Part shown: one piece after another, positions 1 through 13,402 of the stretch
How the letters are laid out: each line of letters starts with the position of its first letter
How positions within the stretch are numbered: the stretch's first letter is position 1
Assembly: GCF_040807025.1 (NCBI RefSeq)
Contig: NC_090943.1
Location: 137,527,950-137,591,949 of the forward strand
Direction of reading: 5' to 3'
Origin: Struthio camelus
Taxonomy: Eukaryota > Chordata > Aves > Struthioniformes > Struthionidae
Length of the DNA stretch: 64,000 bases
The notes under the pieces: generated by a model
What the model saw: only the letters and a program-made list of their open reading frames with translations
Told to the model about the DNA's origin: nothing
Databases searched by the model: none
Translations under genes and position numbers: made by a program

Positions 1-3000
1 AAATTGGTATCATGACTCAATTTCCTCTTTTCTAGAGAAATAAATTTAACTCCTTCAATATCTACTCACAGATCATACTTCCAAACCTCTGGACATCCAC
101 TACTTTTTCTATACTTTTTGTCAAGTGTGGTGGGTAAACACAGACACAGTACTCACCTGAGGTTTCACAGCTGCTTTGTATAGCCAGAAAATTAACTCTT
201 GAGTCTCATATCTAGTCTTCTTTCGGAGTGTCAAAATGACCTTTGTTTTTTCACAGCAACTTTTTTGACCTAGATTAGTCAGAATGTGAAGAGCAAGGAA
301 AGAGATTAAGCTATTGCATTTTACTTTATACTACAGTGGACTAGAAAGGTATCTGCAGCCAGTCATCATGCCTCACCTGAGGTGTAGTAACTCCCCACTA
401 AGGAACGGCAACTGCTCCAATTGTTCTGACTTAATCATTTATAATCCATAATATTGTTAAATAAATGACCTAGTTCACACTGCAGTGCAGCTTTAAGACC
501 CTCCCCCTCCTCTTTTTTAACAGTATTCATAGAGTTAGTTACTCATTTCTTTGTATTTGTGCATTTATTAAATGGTATTTGTGCTTTTCTTAATTAAATT
601 TCATATTGTTCATCTCAGGCTATTTCTCCAATTTACTAGGATCATTTTTACTTCTAATTTTGTTCTTTATAATGCTTGCAATCCTTTCCATTTTGATAAA
701 ATTTAGAAATTTTATAAATATAATCCCTATTGCATCATTTAATTCATTATTAAAATACAAAATAAAGGAATGAGCCTGAATAAGGATTCCATCTAAAATA
801 TGTTTGCAATTTATAAGCAAAGGGACTGGTAACTATTCTTGGACTCTTAGCGGTAATTTAATCTGGACCATATTTCCCTACTTTAAGAGACATTACCATA
901 TAACAGCACCAAAAGCTCTACTGTTATCAAGAGATATCTACTGCTTCTCCCTAGAACACTCAACCACTTACTCTGCTAAAGCAGAAAATCAAGTGGATTT
1001 GACAAAATTTGTTGTTTAAAAATCTATCTGTTTTCTTTTAATTTTTTTATCTCCTCACTCTTTGTAATGCACTGTTAATTGTTTGTTTTAATATCTTTCT
1101 GGTTAGGAATATTAGGCCAAATGATTTGTGGTTCTCCAGACCACCTTTTCAAGCTTTTCTTACAAAAAATACCATGTGTGTCCTTTTCCAGTCCTTTGGG
1201 ATTACCATTTTCCTTGGGATTGTGAAATAAAATTTCATGATTACTTTCACTAAGTTACCTCTAATTTTTTAGATTTTCCAGTAGTTCCAACCTTACGATT
1301 TTTAGAAAACTGCAGATTACATAACCAGCATTTTGGAAAATCTAACTACACTTGCAAATATTAAACTAGTGATTTAAAGACATAATACAGACAAAAAATA
1401 ATTACTTTCCTACTTGAATCATTTTTCCCTCAGTTGTTGACTACTGTTATTTTTTGTATTAGCTGTCCTTCTGTTAACCTTCTTCAGTGCTTTGTGATTA
1501 AGAACTTAGAAATACAGCTCACTGTTTCAGAAGATGGTCTCCTTGCTTTTGCTGCAAGAGGAGGGAAAATTTGACAAATGACCTTTCAAAGTTGTGGCAA
1601 TCATCATTAAAACTGACACTGTTTGCCTTCCTGCTATCAAGGATAACAAAATTAAATTTTGGAAATCAGTAAATTTGTCTTACTTTAGAGTGAATCATGT
1701 GAACTCATATAGGTTATAGGTACTGGAAAAGAAAATGAGAATTGCTGGATATTACTGAAGGTGTAATTTAGGAAATAAGAAGAGTCAAGCTAATATGGTA
1801 TGTTTATTTGGGACATCATAACGCTGTTATTGTTATTCATCACTTGGCACAAAGAGAAGCTTGGAGTATTTCCAGACAACCTACAAACTGGAGTAATTCA
1901 CATAACAGCCTTGAGACAGCTGAAGAAGTAGAAGCAGCAATGTGCTTTTATTAAACTTAAATGCTGAGATTCACTTACAGGTGTAACTCAAGAACACTTC
2001 AGGGCTATTTATACTCCATGAGCAACACCAGAAGATGCAGTGCTACCCTAGCTATATTACATCTTGGTCTTAGCACATCCCCGGCATGACTTTTCTATAT
2101 TCCAAGGAAGTGAACAGCCCACTGATCTATGCATTCAGGTTTAGGATCTATACATTCTGGATATGTCCAGTTACTCCATTGGGACAGCTTTCCACCCTTT
2201 CCTAGAGGTACAGGAAGCTGGAGTGAAGTGAATATTGCTCAGGAACTAGGCAAAACGATCAACTAATATAATGGTATGTGTTTTATGGGACATATAAAAT
2301 CATATTTAAAAACTTGTAGGGGCTGATTTGTTCTTTTAAAAGCATTGCTTTTGACCCATCCTTAGTTCAGCTTTTGAGGCTCAGGAGATAACGGTGCAAG
2401 CAGCAATAAGACCACAGACAAGCAAAATTTCAGCAAGGATTTTGTAATTTTCACTGCAATTAACTGAAACATTTATTTAATGTCACTAATTTTGCTGACT
2501 GGGACTGTACAAACCTGTAGCAATTCTCTGTACCAAAAACAACCTCAACCAAGACGCAGCTGCTGCTTCAGAAGACACAGGCCTTCAGCGGCTTGCATAC
2601 CATTATCTGCTAGCTCTGTGTTATCGTCTTGAATACCCTAGTATGCCTCAAATGGTATTAAACCCTTAATCTTAGGCAATCATAGTATTATTTGGAAGGT
2701 ATTAGAGTCATGCAATGTACTGATAAAGAACACATTGAAAATCTTGGAAGAATATTTCTCAGGCTGCATATGAGAACGTAGCACAAGAGCAATTACTAAT
2801 TTTGAAAAAACATATATACACTATGGCCATATTACTGAGGTAAATTAAAAGACAAAATTAAAGACAAGGAGACTAGCCTCCTAGTTAAAAAATGTTTAAA
2901 AACCTTGTTCCTCTTTTGTATCGTCATTTGACTGAGCAAAAGATTTTCTAAACCATGAATAAAAATGGATTGATTAGGCCAAAATTCTAACAATATCTGA

Positions 3001-3242
3001 AAGGATTAGTACATACCACTATACATCTCTGCCTATTAAGTCAGTTTGTTATGCTTGCCTATACGGAACAGGAATGTAGTGTTATATGTGATAGAAGATC
3101 AGATTGAAAGGTCTATTGGCTTTTATTTTAGATTTCTAACCTCAGTAAAACATAAAAATATTCAAATTAACAGAGAAGGATCTAGTAAGTTTAAAAAGTT
3201 TCTCTGCTAACTTAATGAAAATGCCTTTTTTTATGGTTACAG
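1..3242. other. AT-rich intergenic DNA, no gene recognised
   Basis: This stretch has only short ORFs (about 70 residues or fewer) without recognisable domains, no CpG island and no clear mobile element. I read it as intergenic DNA on the 3' side of the SOX17 array. A distal exon or regulatory element cannot be excluded from sequence alone. Confidence 0.6.
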
Positions 3243-4545
3243 ATCATCAGAATCACAGAGTCACAGAACGGTTGAGGTTGGAAGGGACCTCTAGAGATCA
3301 TCTAGTCCAACCTCCCTGCTCAAGCAAGGTCCTCTAGAGCGCATTGCCCAGGATCACGTCCAGGTGGGTTTTGAATATCTCCAATGAAGGAGACTCCACC
3401 ACCTCTCTGGGCAACCTGCTCCAGTGCTCAGGCACCCTCACAACAAAGAAGTTTTTCCTCATGTACAGACGGAACTTCTTGTCTTCCAGTTTATGCCTGT
3501 TGCCTCTCGTCCTGTCACTGGGCACCACGGAGAAGAGATTGGCCTCATCCTCTTGATGCCCTCCCTTCAGATACTTGTACATATTGATCAGATCCCCTCT
3601 CAGTCTTCTCTTCTCCAGGCTGAACAGGCCCAGCTCCCTCAGCCTTTCTTCAGAGGAGAGATGCTCCAGTCCCCTCATCACCTTCGTAGCCCTCTGCTGG
3701 ACTCTCTCCAGTAGCGCCATGTCTCTCTTGTACTGGGGAGCCCAGGGCTGGACACAGTGCTCCAGGTGAGGCCTCCCCAGGGCTGAGGAGAGGGGCAGGG
3801 TCACCTCCCTCCACCTGCTGGCAACACTCTGCCTCATGCACCCCAGGAGACCATTGGCCTTCTTGGCCACAAGGGCACATTGCTGCCTCATGCTTAACTT
3901 GCTGTCCACCAGCACTCCTAGGTCTTTCTCTACAGAGCTGCTTTCCAGCAGGTCAACCCCCAGCCTTTTCTGGTGCATGGGGTTATTCCTCCCTAGGTGC
4001 AGGACCCTGCACTTGCCTTTACTGAACTTCAGGAGGTTCCTCTCTGCCCAGCTCTCCAGCCTGTCCAGGTCCCTCGGAATGGCAGCACAGCCTTCTGGTG
4101 TGTCAGCACCTCCCCCCAGTTTTGTATCATCAGCAAACTTGCTGAGGGTGCACTCTGTCCCTTCATCCAAGTCATTGATGAATACATTGAACAAGACTGG
4201 AGCCAGGACTGACCCCTGGGGGACACCGCTAGCTACAGGCCTCCAACTTGACTCTGCGCCATTCACCACAACCCTCGGAGCTCAGCCATCCAGCCAGTTC
4301 TCAATCCACCTCACCGTCCACTCATCCAACCCACACTTCCTGAGTTTACCTAGGAGGATGTGATGGGAGACAGTGTCCAAAGCCTTGCTGAAGTCCAGGG
4401 AGACAACATCCACTGCTCTCCCCTCATCTACCCAGCCAGTCATTCCATCAGAGAAGGCTGTCAGATTGGTCAAACATGATTTCCCCGTTGGTGAATCTGT
4501 GCTGACTACTCCTGATCACCTTCTTGTCCTCCGTATGCTTATTAG
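3243..4545 (-). mobile_element. CR1 non-LTR retrotransposon, 5'-truncated, minus strand
   Basis: The low-coordinate end carries the typical avian CR1 3' terminus in reverse complement: AATCACAGAGTCACAGAACGG followed by the motif GGTTGAGGTTGGAAGGGACC. Reading from the other strand, the element then encodes the C-terminal half of a CR1 reverse transcriptase. It is cut off at its 5' end near 4545, inside the upstream part of the RT domain, as is usual for CR1 insertions primed from the 3' end. I saw no flanking target-site duplication, which is normal for CR1. The exact 5' boundary is uncertain by a few tens of bases. Confidence 0.93.
3334..4473 (-). pseudogene. CR1 ORF2 reverse-transcriptase fragment (decayed)
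   Basis: This is the C-terminal part of the CR1 pol protein, which copies the element's RNA at the target site. In the 311-residue downstream segment (3334-4269) I see RT motif GVPQGS near residues 15-20 and the catalytic motif FADD at residues 45-48, followed by the CR1 C-terminal region to a natural-looking stop at 3334. The upstream segment (4282-4473) holds the earlier RT motif ending in DFSKALDTVSHH. The two segments share one frame and are separated by an in-frame TGA at 4282-4284. At this position the family normally has arginine, so a CGA to TGA CpG transition explains it. The endonuclease domain is absent. The element cannot be autonomous. Confidence 0.9.
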
Positions 4546-7500
4546 CATCATGTTTCAGACGCTAACCCAAAAAAAGGAGTGCTAGTAGTGGCAGCACCAC
4601 TGTTACAGAGATGAGCAATATTCTTGTTATGACAGTTAAAAATCCTAACCAAAATGAAATATTGCTCATCGCTGGCAACAGCAACTGGCAACATTTTCAG
4701 AAGGTATTGGATGGCTAAGTTAGTGATGCAGGAAGCAGAGACAAGTGATGGACTCATCAGTCTTTCCCCAAAGAAAGAGAGACTGAAGTGGCTGCTCAGT
4801 TCCCATGCTGCTCAGAAGGAGAGCTGGGAAACAGTGTAGGTTTCAATGCAGAAGGAAGCTAGGGAATCTCCAGTATTTCATTTAAGGGAAAAAATCTAAT
4901 CTTAAACACTCACACTTGCTATCAGCAGTTCATAACCAAAGGAGACTAAAAGTAACCAATACATTACTTGTATGCTTAAAATAATTTCTTAGCAGTAGTA
5001 TTACAGTGTTATGTAAAGTGAAAAGCTACAGTATTATGTAAATCCAAATTAAAGCACAGTGAGTGAATTGACTTCTGGATTAGGAAGGGCTGCTAGGTGC
5101 TAAACAAGCTGCCCTCCTAATGTTTAGGAACTGTGTTGTTATTTCTGCAATATTCAGGTCGTGCACACACAGCAAATTATTTGAAGGCCATTTGGGAACA
5201 GTAAAATGGAAGTTCTTGCCCAAGGATATATACTCTAGTCAGGAATTGTTATACAAACAGAGGAAACAGTACAATGATGTCAAGGTTGTCAGCCAGCAGA
5301 ACAAGCCTGAACATGCTACATTGTGTTAATGCAGTAGTCAGCTTCGCTACAGCACTAAGTCCATATTGACTAAACTATTAACAGGGAATAGATTTTGGTA
5401 ACAAGAGGTAATCACTCTGAGTTTCCTGAGGTGTATTGAATCAATGCAAATAGCTCATTCTGACTGGCAGAAGCATTAAAGTTGTTAGGAATGCAAGAAT
5501 ATTCATGTTCGATTTACTCCTAAAGGGTTTTAGTTGCCTGTCAAAAGAAATAATATTCAATGTGTCACACTGGATCTTTCATATTCTACTAAAACTTACA
5601 GAATTATCTATATGTACAGGGAAGTGATTTGCTCGCTGCTTCTGAACATAGATTACATACAAAACATTGCAAATTTTTGATTAATTATAGAAATGAAGAT
5701 TATGCTACTAAAACTAGTTATCAAATGCTATTTATACTTTCTGAGCCATCTAGTGGTCATGTTCCATGGTAAGACTTCCCCTGAACACAGCATAGCTATT
5801 TGCATAAAGATAACTATATTTTTTCTGTGATGCAGGAGCAGGAGCAGGAGTTATTCAGGCTCTATTTCACATACTTGATTTTTCGTATTATGTTTGTTCT
5901 GAAAAAGATACGATAGATGAGTTGTGAACTCTGCTCCATGTTTTTAAGAGGAGCAAACTTTGAAGTCAAATGTGCAAAAGTAATTATTGCTCCAGGAACA
6001 GTTACAAAAAGCTACAGTTCTACTGCATTGGCATTATACCCAGAGGGAAGCGCAGCTTAGACCCAGACCCTCTGGGTCCCATAGTACTTAGCCTCTTCTC
6101 TACCTGTTTAGTCAGCACTGGCATGCTGAAAGCCACCACCCAGATGCCACCTGAAGGTTTAGGCACTTACATGTCTACCACTAGCCACAAACAAAGCTCT
6201 CAGTGCTAACATAAACTCATAGCAGACAATTCTCTCTAATTATGCTTCCAAGAGCACTATTCTCAGAGCAAAGCTGGATTAAAAACAAAATACATAATTT
6301 AACATAGATAATGTTGGTTTTGTCATCATGAAAAATGTTCACAGAACTACTACCTCAGATTTGTCACTCAAGTGAAAGTCCTGACACAGGAACTGAGCGT
6401 TTCCTTCTCTGCCTTACAAGCGGAGCCTAATTTTGTAGTGGCGCTCTGAGACTGATGCAGTTGATGCCTAAGTTTTTGTTGTTTATATCTCTTTGCATAT
6501 ATCTTTCCAAGGCTCTCAAATTTCTAAAGAAAGTGTTTCACTGAGTGGCAGGTTGTCTGGAAAACTGTCTGGCCTGGAAATCAGAATAAACTGGATGAAC
6601 AATCTGGAGGAAATGTGAGTTTTGAAAGACAAAGCCCTTTTTCTACCAAAACACACTGCAAGTGACTACAAAAAAAGAGTATATACAACAGACTATAAAT
6701 GACTACATAAGCTTACTTACACAAATACACCAATCTATTCAACTACTAGACTGAGGTAGCTATCTCTCGCTCTAACAACACAGGCTGTAGGTGATGCTAC
6801 AATTGTTAGCAAGTTAGTAAGGAATACTTTATGTGCTGCAACTGGAAATTAAATTCCAAAAGAACTCATCTAATGAGGTTGAAACTCACCTATCCCTCTG
6901 AGAATCCTTGCAGAACACTAAGCAAAAGCTGAAGAGTAGAAGATCTCTTGTAGGCACTTCAATTTATGGCTGTAGAATAACAGCCTGGTTATTTTCCCTT
7001 CTCCTGTGGAGATTTTCAGACTATAAGTGAGTATACATAAAACAGCAGCTTATTCCCCCAGGCACTGCTCTGACCTGTTTGGGAAGAACAGAACAGAACT
7101 TCTCTTTTTTACCTCATCTTTGCATGTGGGCTTCTCATTCTGCTTTCCAAGAATATATGTAGTAAAACAACCAAGAAATTTCAGCTGAGTGCAGAAGCGA
7201 TAGCGCTTGTCTCTTGACAATTTCTAGCTTGTTTTCCATGCATTAGGTAGCTCTCTACAGCTTTAACTGGATGACTTTCAATATTGTACTCCACTCATCA
7301 AGAATGGGTGTTGAGAGAGAACAGCTGCTGTTTTCCAAATCAATGGTGAATTAAGTCCATTCTTTTTAAAGTGTGTCCAGGACATTGTGAATCAAAGTTC
7401 TTAAGTCAATATTAGTATTTTTGCAGTGTTACACTTTCAGGCACAGTGAACTGCATATCCAATTCAAAGGTATCAAAATTTGATATGTTGCAATCATCTG

Positions 7501-10500
7501 AGGCCACATCTGCTTTGCCTTGCTCAATGGAAACGCTCACTGATTTTACTGTTGATTTTACATAAGAAAAATTATCAAAAACTAACATCTTGAAAGAAAA
7601 AATATGTTTGTAATCAAGGAAACACATGTAGTCTAGCTCATAGTAACTTTTACAGAAGAGCTATTCTTCATTAAAGCATTCGAAGCATGAAACAAAATCA
7701 TGACTACATAACCTGACTAAGCCTTAGACTGCTTCCCAGTAAGTAGTACTAATCTGTGCATTTTGAAAGCAGAGTTTGTATTGTACCAATCAATCCAAGT
7801 TCATGAATTCACAAATATTGCTTTACCTTTCCACTTAATTGAGATACAACCTTTAGCTGGAAAAACATATTTTAATATTCTTTATCTTTGTTCAACAGAG
7901 GAGAAAATTTTGTTTTACACAGGATGTGTGCAGGATAAATTTCATTTCTAAACTGCAATAACAAGAAGCTTTAAAGTAAATCAGACACTGTAAAGTAATT
8001 CCACAATGCCTTGGAAAGAACCCAAGACTGCCAGTACCTAAATATATTCTCTGTGGGTTAATGGAGCTGCCACCCTCTATGTGAACAATAACTACATTCC
8101 CCTGACAACTCCACGGAATACTCCGTGAAGCAAGTTTTCTCTCTGATAAGCAAAGGGATGGAAATTGATTTTCTCTGGAACTGTTGCCTATTAAAAAATG
8201 CAGAGGATGCTAGAGTTCTGCTTTAAACAACTACCTGGTGAAATTTTATTTCAACCATAACAACTTTGTTTCTGAAATCTTATTTCATCATTTTTCTATG
8301 TCTGCTATAAGAAATTATTTTGTATCACAGTGAAGCCATGGTATATAAATGTGTTATTCAATACTGAAAGGAGAGATCCATAACCACAGAGCCGCAACAG
8401 CTCAAACATTTTTACTCTGCTTTTTATTGATACTGTAGGTGAAATATATTCCTATAATAAGTGTTCTGAAATAATCCGAAAACAGAAACTTATAACTGAT
8501 TTTATTGTGAAATCCACAAAGACATAACAAGTTCCAGGATAACCAGAGCTTTAATGTTAGGAACATCTCAAACAACATTTCTACATGTGCATTAAAATTT
8601 TCTATATTTTTTCCTGGTGCTATTCATTTTGAGATTCTTTTTACTAAGGGATCCATGATATCTGGATTAATTTCTCAGTTTTATGTGTCTCAGGAGACAT
8701 AGACCACAATCTTTTGTTGTTTTAGTTTCTTTTTCTCCAAAGCCTACTTTGAAACTTATCTCATTTATGTTCCAAGGGCTGTGGCACCTTCATATGGAAG
8801 ACATTATATAAATAATATACAGTAATGTACATTAATGCTTTAATTACCTCAAAATGGAGAGCTTAGACCTGAATTTAATCTCAAACTCTCAGCAGCACAC
8901 CAAAATATAATGCAAATTTAATGTTTAAAATCTCAAAAAACAGAAATAAGGAGTGTATATTACTATATACTATCTGTTTTTCAGTAGGAAGGCCTTCCAT
9001 GAGCAGCAATACATCCGGTCAGAAATCCCCTTTATCTACGCAATCACAAACTCATTTAATTAAATATATGTTTTTAAATCACTAGGGTGAGCCAAGGTGC
9101 TTATTCATAATTTATCCTGACAAGAAGTATAAATTAGCCATTATTTAGGACTATGTTGCCATAATTAAACTGTTTCCACTACATTAACTAGCTCAGGCTT
9201 CTCTACTTTGTAGTGCAATCTGTAATCCAGACATACTCTTAAACCTCTTTTAAAAGGTATATATAAATTTATATTAATTTAGAAATCATTCCATATACAT
9301 CCATAAATACATTAGTTCCTAAAACACTTAACATATTTATCTTGTCTGACTTTCTATACTCATTTAAGAATGACTGAGATTTCAGTAAGTAAATCAGTAT
9401 TTTTAAGAGCATCTGTAATGGGGGTAAAACCAGTTTCACTATGATAATGCGGCAACTAATTTAATCAAAACAGTGTCACTGCCCTAGGATCTAAGGAAGA
9501 GAAATAAAACAAAATAAGGTAAAACAACAAAAAAAAACAAAATAAAATAAAATAGGTAATCGAAATAAAATAATTTGATGCATATTGTTAACACATTTGC
9601 GAGCATCCACACTGAGCTTTCCAACTTACCATACCAGATTGAAGATACGGTGGATTGAATATATGACGATCCTTGTTTTACCATGATAGAAGAAAAAAAC
9701 TGTCCCTTTAAGAGTTCCAGAAAGCTGCTCTGATAACCTGAGTTAATTGGGACAGTGAGAACCACCAGAGATTGACATGGCCAACACATATCTGCACATG
9801 AGCTCATCCTGCAGCAAGAAGGGAAACCAACAACGAACCAGGCTGAGGAACTGTATGTCAGCCCCCACCACCCCCGCTTGGACTTAGATGTCAAAGCAAG
9901 TGCTGCATATGCCAGCCCCAGCCACTCAATAAGGAGCCAGGCTATTTAAGCAACGAGAGCATATATGGGAAATGCTTAACCAGACTACATGTTACTGAGA
10001 ATGTACTCAGTGTAATCTGTAAAAGACAAACTAGATGTTCTTTACATAAGAATTTTTGAAAAGCAAATGCCTTATGCCTGAACCAATATAGTAGCTAAAT
10101 CATGTTAATAGTACTTAAATCAGTGCTAGTCTCCGGTAGACAGCCTAAATGCACACGTACTATATTCAGCTGACGCTGACCGTAACACAGACAGTGTTGC
10201 CTGCAATTAGCGTCATCTTAAACTTTCCATTTCAAGAACTGGAAGCAAATTTCCTATAACTTTAGTGATGTTTTTCGACCAGAAATTTTCCATGCTAGGC
10301 AGCTGGCTCTATCTGGCTCTAAACAGAAGGTTCAGCTAAAACTAGTTAGACATTTCTGAAATTCAGGCTAGAGAAAGTAGGTTCTTTCAAACATACTAAC
10401 TCAATATTAGAATCCTTTTGTTGAGCCCTGTATTTTGCAGTATGGTTTTAATATTTAGCTTGGGATAGGCATCACCTCAAGAGACATGACTTCCATTGTC

Positions 10501-13066
10501 CCCTGATAAAAGTTGCCCAAATTCTAAACTTTTTTGAAAGAAAAGTTGTGCTACAGTTATGTTAAACCTGGCAGCAAATACTCTGAGGAGACCTCATAAG
10601 CATGCTTTGTCCCAGGTACACAGGCACTGAAAAGAATAGCTTTCCCTGCTATTGTTACTCCTGAGTTCTACCAACTGCTCTGATATCTACTACACTATGA
10701 GAACAAAGCACATAAAAATTTTCTTTGCCAGGCTGTAGATATAGCTCTCACTCATCCACCAGCAGAACTCAGTTAGGGGGGGTGCTTTAAGAGTGATGAG
10801 GAGCACTGGGCCAGGAAATGTGAAGTAGGATGACAAGAGAAGAAGCTCATGATGCTGGACCTCGCTCATGGGCTAACAGCAGGCACCAGCAGTGGGAAGA
10901 CATGGAAAAGGAGGAAACATAAGATGAGGGGACATAATGAGGTAGGAAAAAGGACATGGTTGGGGCAGGAAAAGAATCATGGGATATTGAGGAGTAGGGA
11001 TAGGGATAAAGAGTGCGAGAAACTAAAAGCAGGAACTAAAAAGAGGTTAAAAAAAAGAATTAAGGAAATGGACCAAATATGGATAGGATTCAGACAAAGG
11101 GAAGACACCTGGTGGTTTGAGAATGGAAAGAGGACGAACAAACAGCATAGGAATGTTTAGGGTGTTAAGTACATGGAAAACTGCTAACGTTTCAAAAAGG
11201 AATATAAACATACGATTTAAAAATCATATAACTTAATCCAGTTATGTACTGGTAGTATAACACCTCCATAGGATAGAAAAAATGAGTCTTGGGATATCTG
11301 TAACAAACTGATACAAGAAAAAAAAGTAATACAAACAAAATTAATATTATTTCAATATAACTACATGTCTATTCAGAGTGTAAACATCTAGTATCTGCGT
11401 CTTTGCTACTCTTTCTTTAAACTAACGACATTTTTACACGGGCATGAGCAACAGCAACTCCTATAGTTTTAGCAGTCCGTTCCTGAAAGAGAATGACTAC
11501 CATGATTGCCATCACTGGGGCTAGCTGTCTAGGAGGGACGACACTGCACTAATCTGACCCTTTCAACTACAAGGTTCTCACTGTTGTTAAATTTGTATCT
11601 GCCTGTAACTGTAACTTATTCAAAGTTTCTTCTCAGACATATACATCATATTAAAGTAAGGATATCTATATTGTTCTAAAAACATTTACATATACCAGGT
11701 ACTATTTCCCATCTTCCACCTAAGTCCCTAATATTTAAAACCTGACTCTGGCATTTGCACTTTTCCCATTGTAAACTTCAGAAAAATTACCTGACAATAA
11801 TTTGAGACGATTATGACTTGAAGTGAATTACGCCAATATCACATGCACACACAGTTAAATTTCACTGAAATCAATGAAAATCCAACTCTGTTTAAGTTCT
11901 GGACACAATCAGGATTTACCTTGACCCAAATAAAATTACACTTTTTGAATTAATAGATGAAACACAATCTGGCCAAGTATGCTTCTAGTGGAATGTTTGT
12001 TTGAAAATAATTCAGCTGGCTCTGTGTATGTAACATGTTCAGAAAATGGTTGTTCTGACAGGCTACAGTTACATTAACTTCAATGAAAAGAGAGCATGGA
12101 CTATGCAACTGGAATTTTTGCTGGGTTTCTTCATCCACAGCTCAGTAGTCTAAGATGCCAGTGCAAGATAAAAGCAGTTTTATAGATAAATATTTGCATT
12201 ATGAATGTCATTTATATCACCTGTGAATTGTCATTTGCTAATTAAAATATTTAAAATTCTCTGCAATCCAAATGGCAGATACTCATCAGAAGTGTAACTT
12301 AGCTTTATGCGTTATGATGAGAATGAGATTACGCTTTCTAGCACTGGTGAAAGTGTCACAGCAATATAGCTGCACATTAAAAAGGCTTCTGTTTTAACAT
12401 CTAATTGTTACTGGCAGTTTATTGAGAGCAACTGAGATGAGCACTTGAGCAACATATTTTTTTTTGTTTTGCTCTCCTTATTAATAGAAGCCTGAACCCC
12501 ATGAGACAGATTGTCTTAAATCTGCATGAAGGTAGATGAATTTGTAAATTCCAGTACCAATATTATTTGTGAGTCATTGCAAACTGTTTCATTCAAATAG
12601 AAATTGGCAGGTAAAGAGAAGTTATGTTCAGGCCTACCAGTATCCAAATCTGATGGGCTTCCAGACACACATTAAAAGCACAATCTCAAAAGTATCTAGA
12701 TTTTCCTCTTAGAGATGTCATAGTTTCAAGGGAGGAGGTTTCTCCCCAGGGTACTAATGACACCTACAAACAAGAAAGAAAAATACACCAAGAACACAGT
12801 TAAGAAGAGCCATGTCTTTTCCGCTCGAAGAGACAGTGGCACAGGTCTAGCCATTCAGCAATGCAATAGGAACTCAGTTGTATCAGGGAAACAAACTTAT
12901 TCGCCCTTGGAAACTCTTTTATTCCTTTATAATGAATGTTATGGAAAGGAAAGTGTCATACATGATCTGTGTTCACCTTACTGCAACTAAACCATGATGG
13001 ATTTTATCTTATTCTCTTGAAAAAGGACCATATGGCCAAAAAAAGACAGAAACAGCTATATATCAA
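4546..13066. other. Intergenic DNA, no gene recognised
   Basis: About 8.5 kb of AT-rich sequence without a convincing coding region. It contains a short A-rich (AAAAT)n stretch around 9524-9556, a small GC-rich hairpin at 6060-6078 and scattered homopolymers. The longest ORFs (103 and 136 residues, at 10849-11160 plus and 9484-9894 minus) are low-complexity or lack any family signature. No tRNA, CpG island or recent mobile element is evident. Confidence 0.55.
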
Positions 13067-13402
13067 TTTATTTACCCAAAGTACAAAAAAGGATGTATAC
13101 TGTATAGTTAAAAACCAGCTTGTAAAAACGTGTTCAGGGCAGGCAAGCAATGGTGTTGATTTGTAAGCACGATGATAGTTTTTGGCATGGATGAAAAAAA
13201 GTGTAAACTTCTTGGCACATCAGGTGAAGAACATTTGAAATATATGCCTTTAATCTGAACGATACTGACATGTTTCTGCCCATAACGGCATGGAGAAACT
13301 CTCCAGAGAGGATTCAAATAAATTACATAAATAGGAGCGGGGCCGAGCGCTTCGCTGGCAGTCCGTGCCGTGCCGTGCCGCGCCGCGCCGCGCGCCGAGG
13401 CC
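13067..13402 (-). promoter_or_regulatory. SOX17 copy A 3' UTR with polyadenylation signal
   Basis: The minus strand downstream of the copy A stop codon reads about 335 bases to a canonical AATAAA hexamer at 13067-13072, preceded by a U-rich stretch. Only the first 92 bases after the stop (13311-13402) are shared with copies B and C. The rest comes from the unique left flank, so this 3' end is specific to copy A. The cleavage site is inferred. Confidence 0.6.

Noticed and set aside
9484-9990. Possible LTR-type promoter (GGCTATTTAAGC near 9947) or a 136-residue ORF on the minus strand
   Set aside because: No paired LTR, TG...CA ends, primer-binding site or polyprotein nearby; the ORF ends in a low-complexity Phe/Leu tail from the A-rich repeat.
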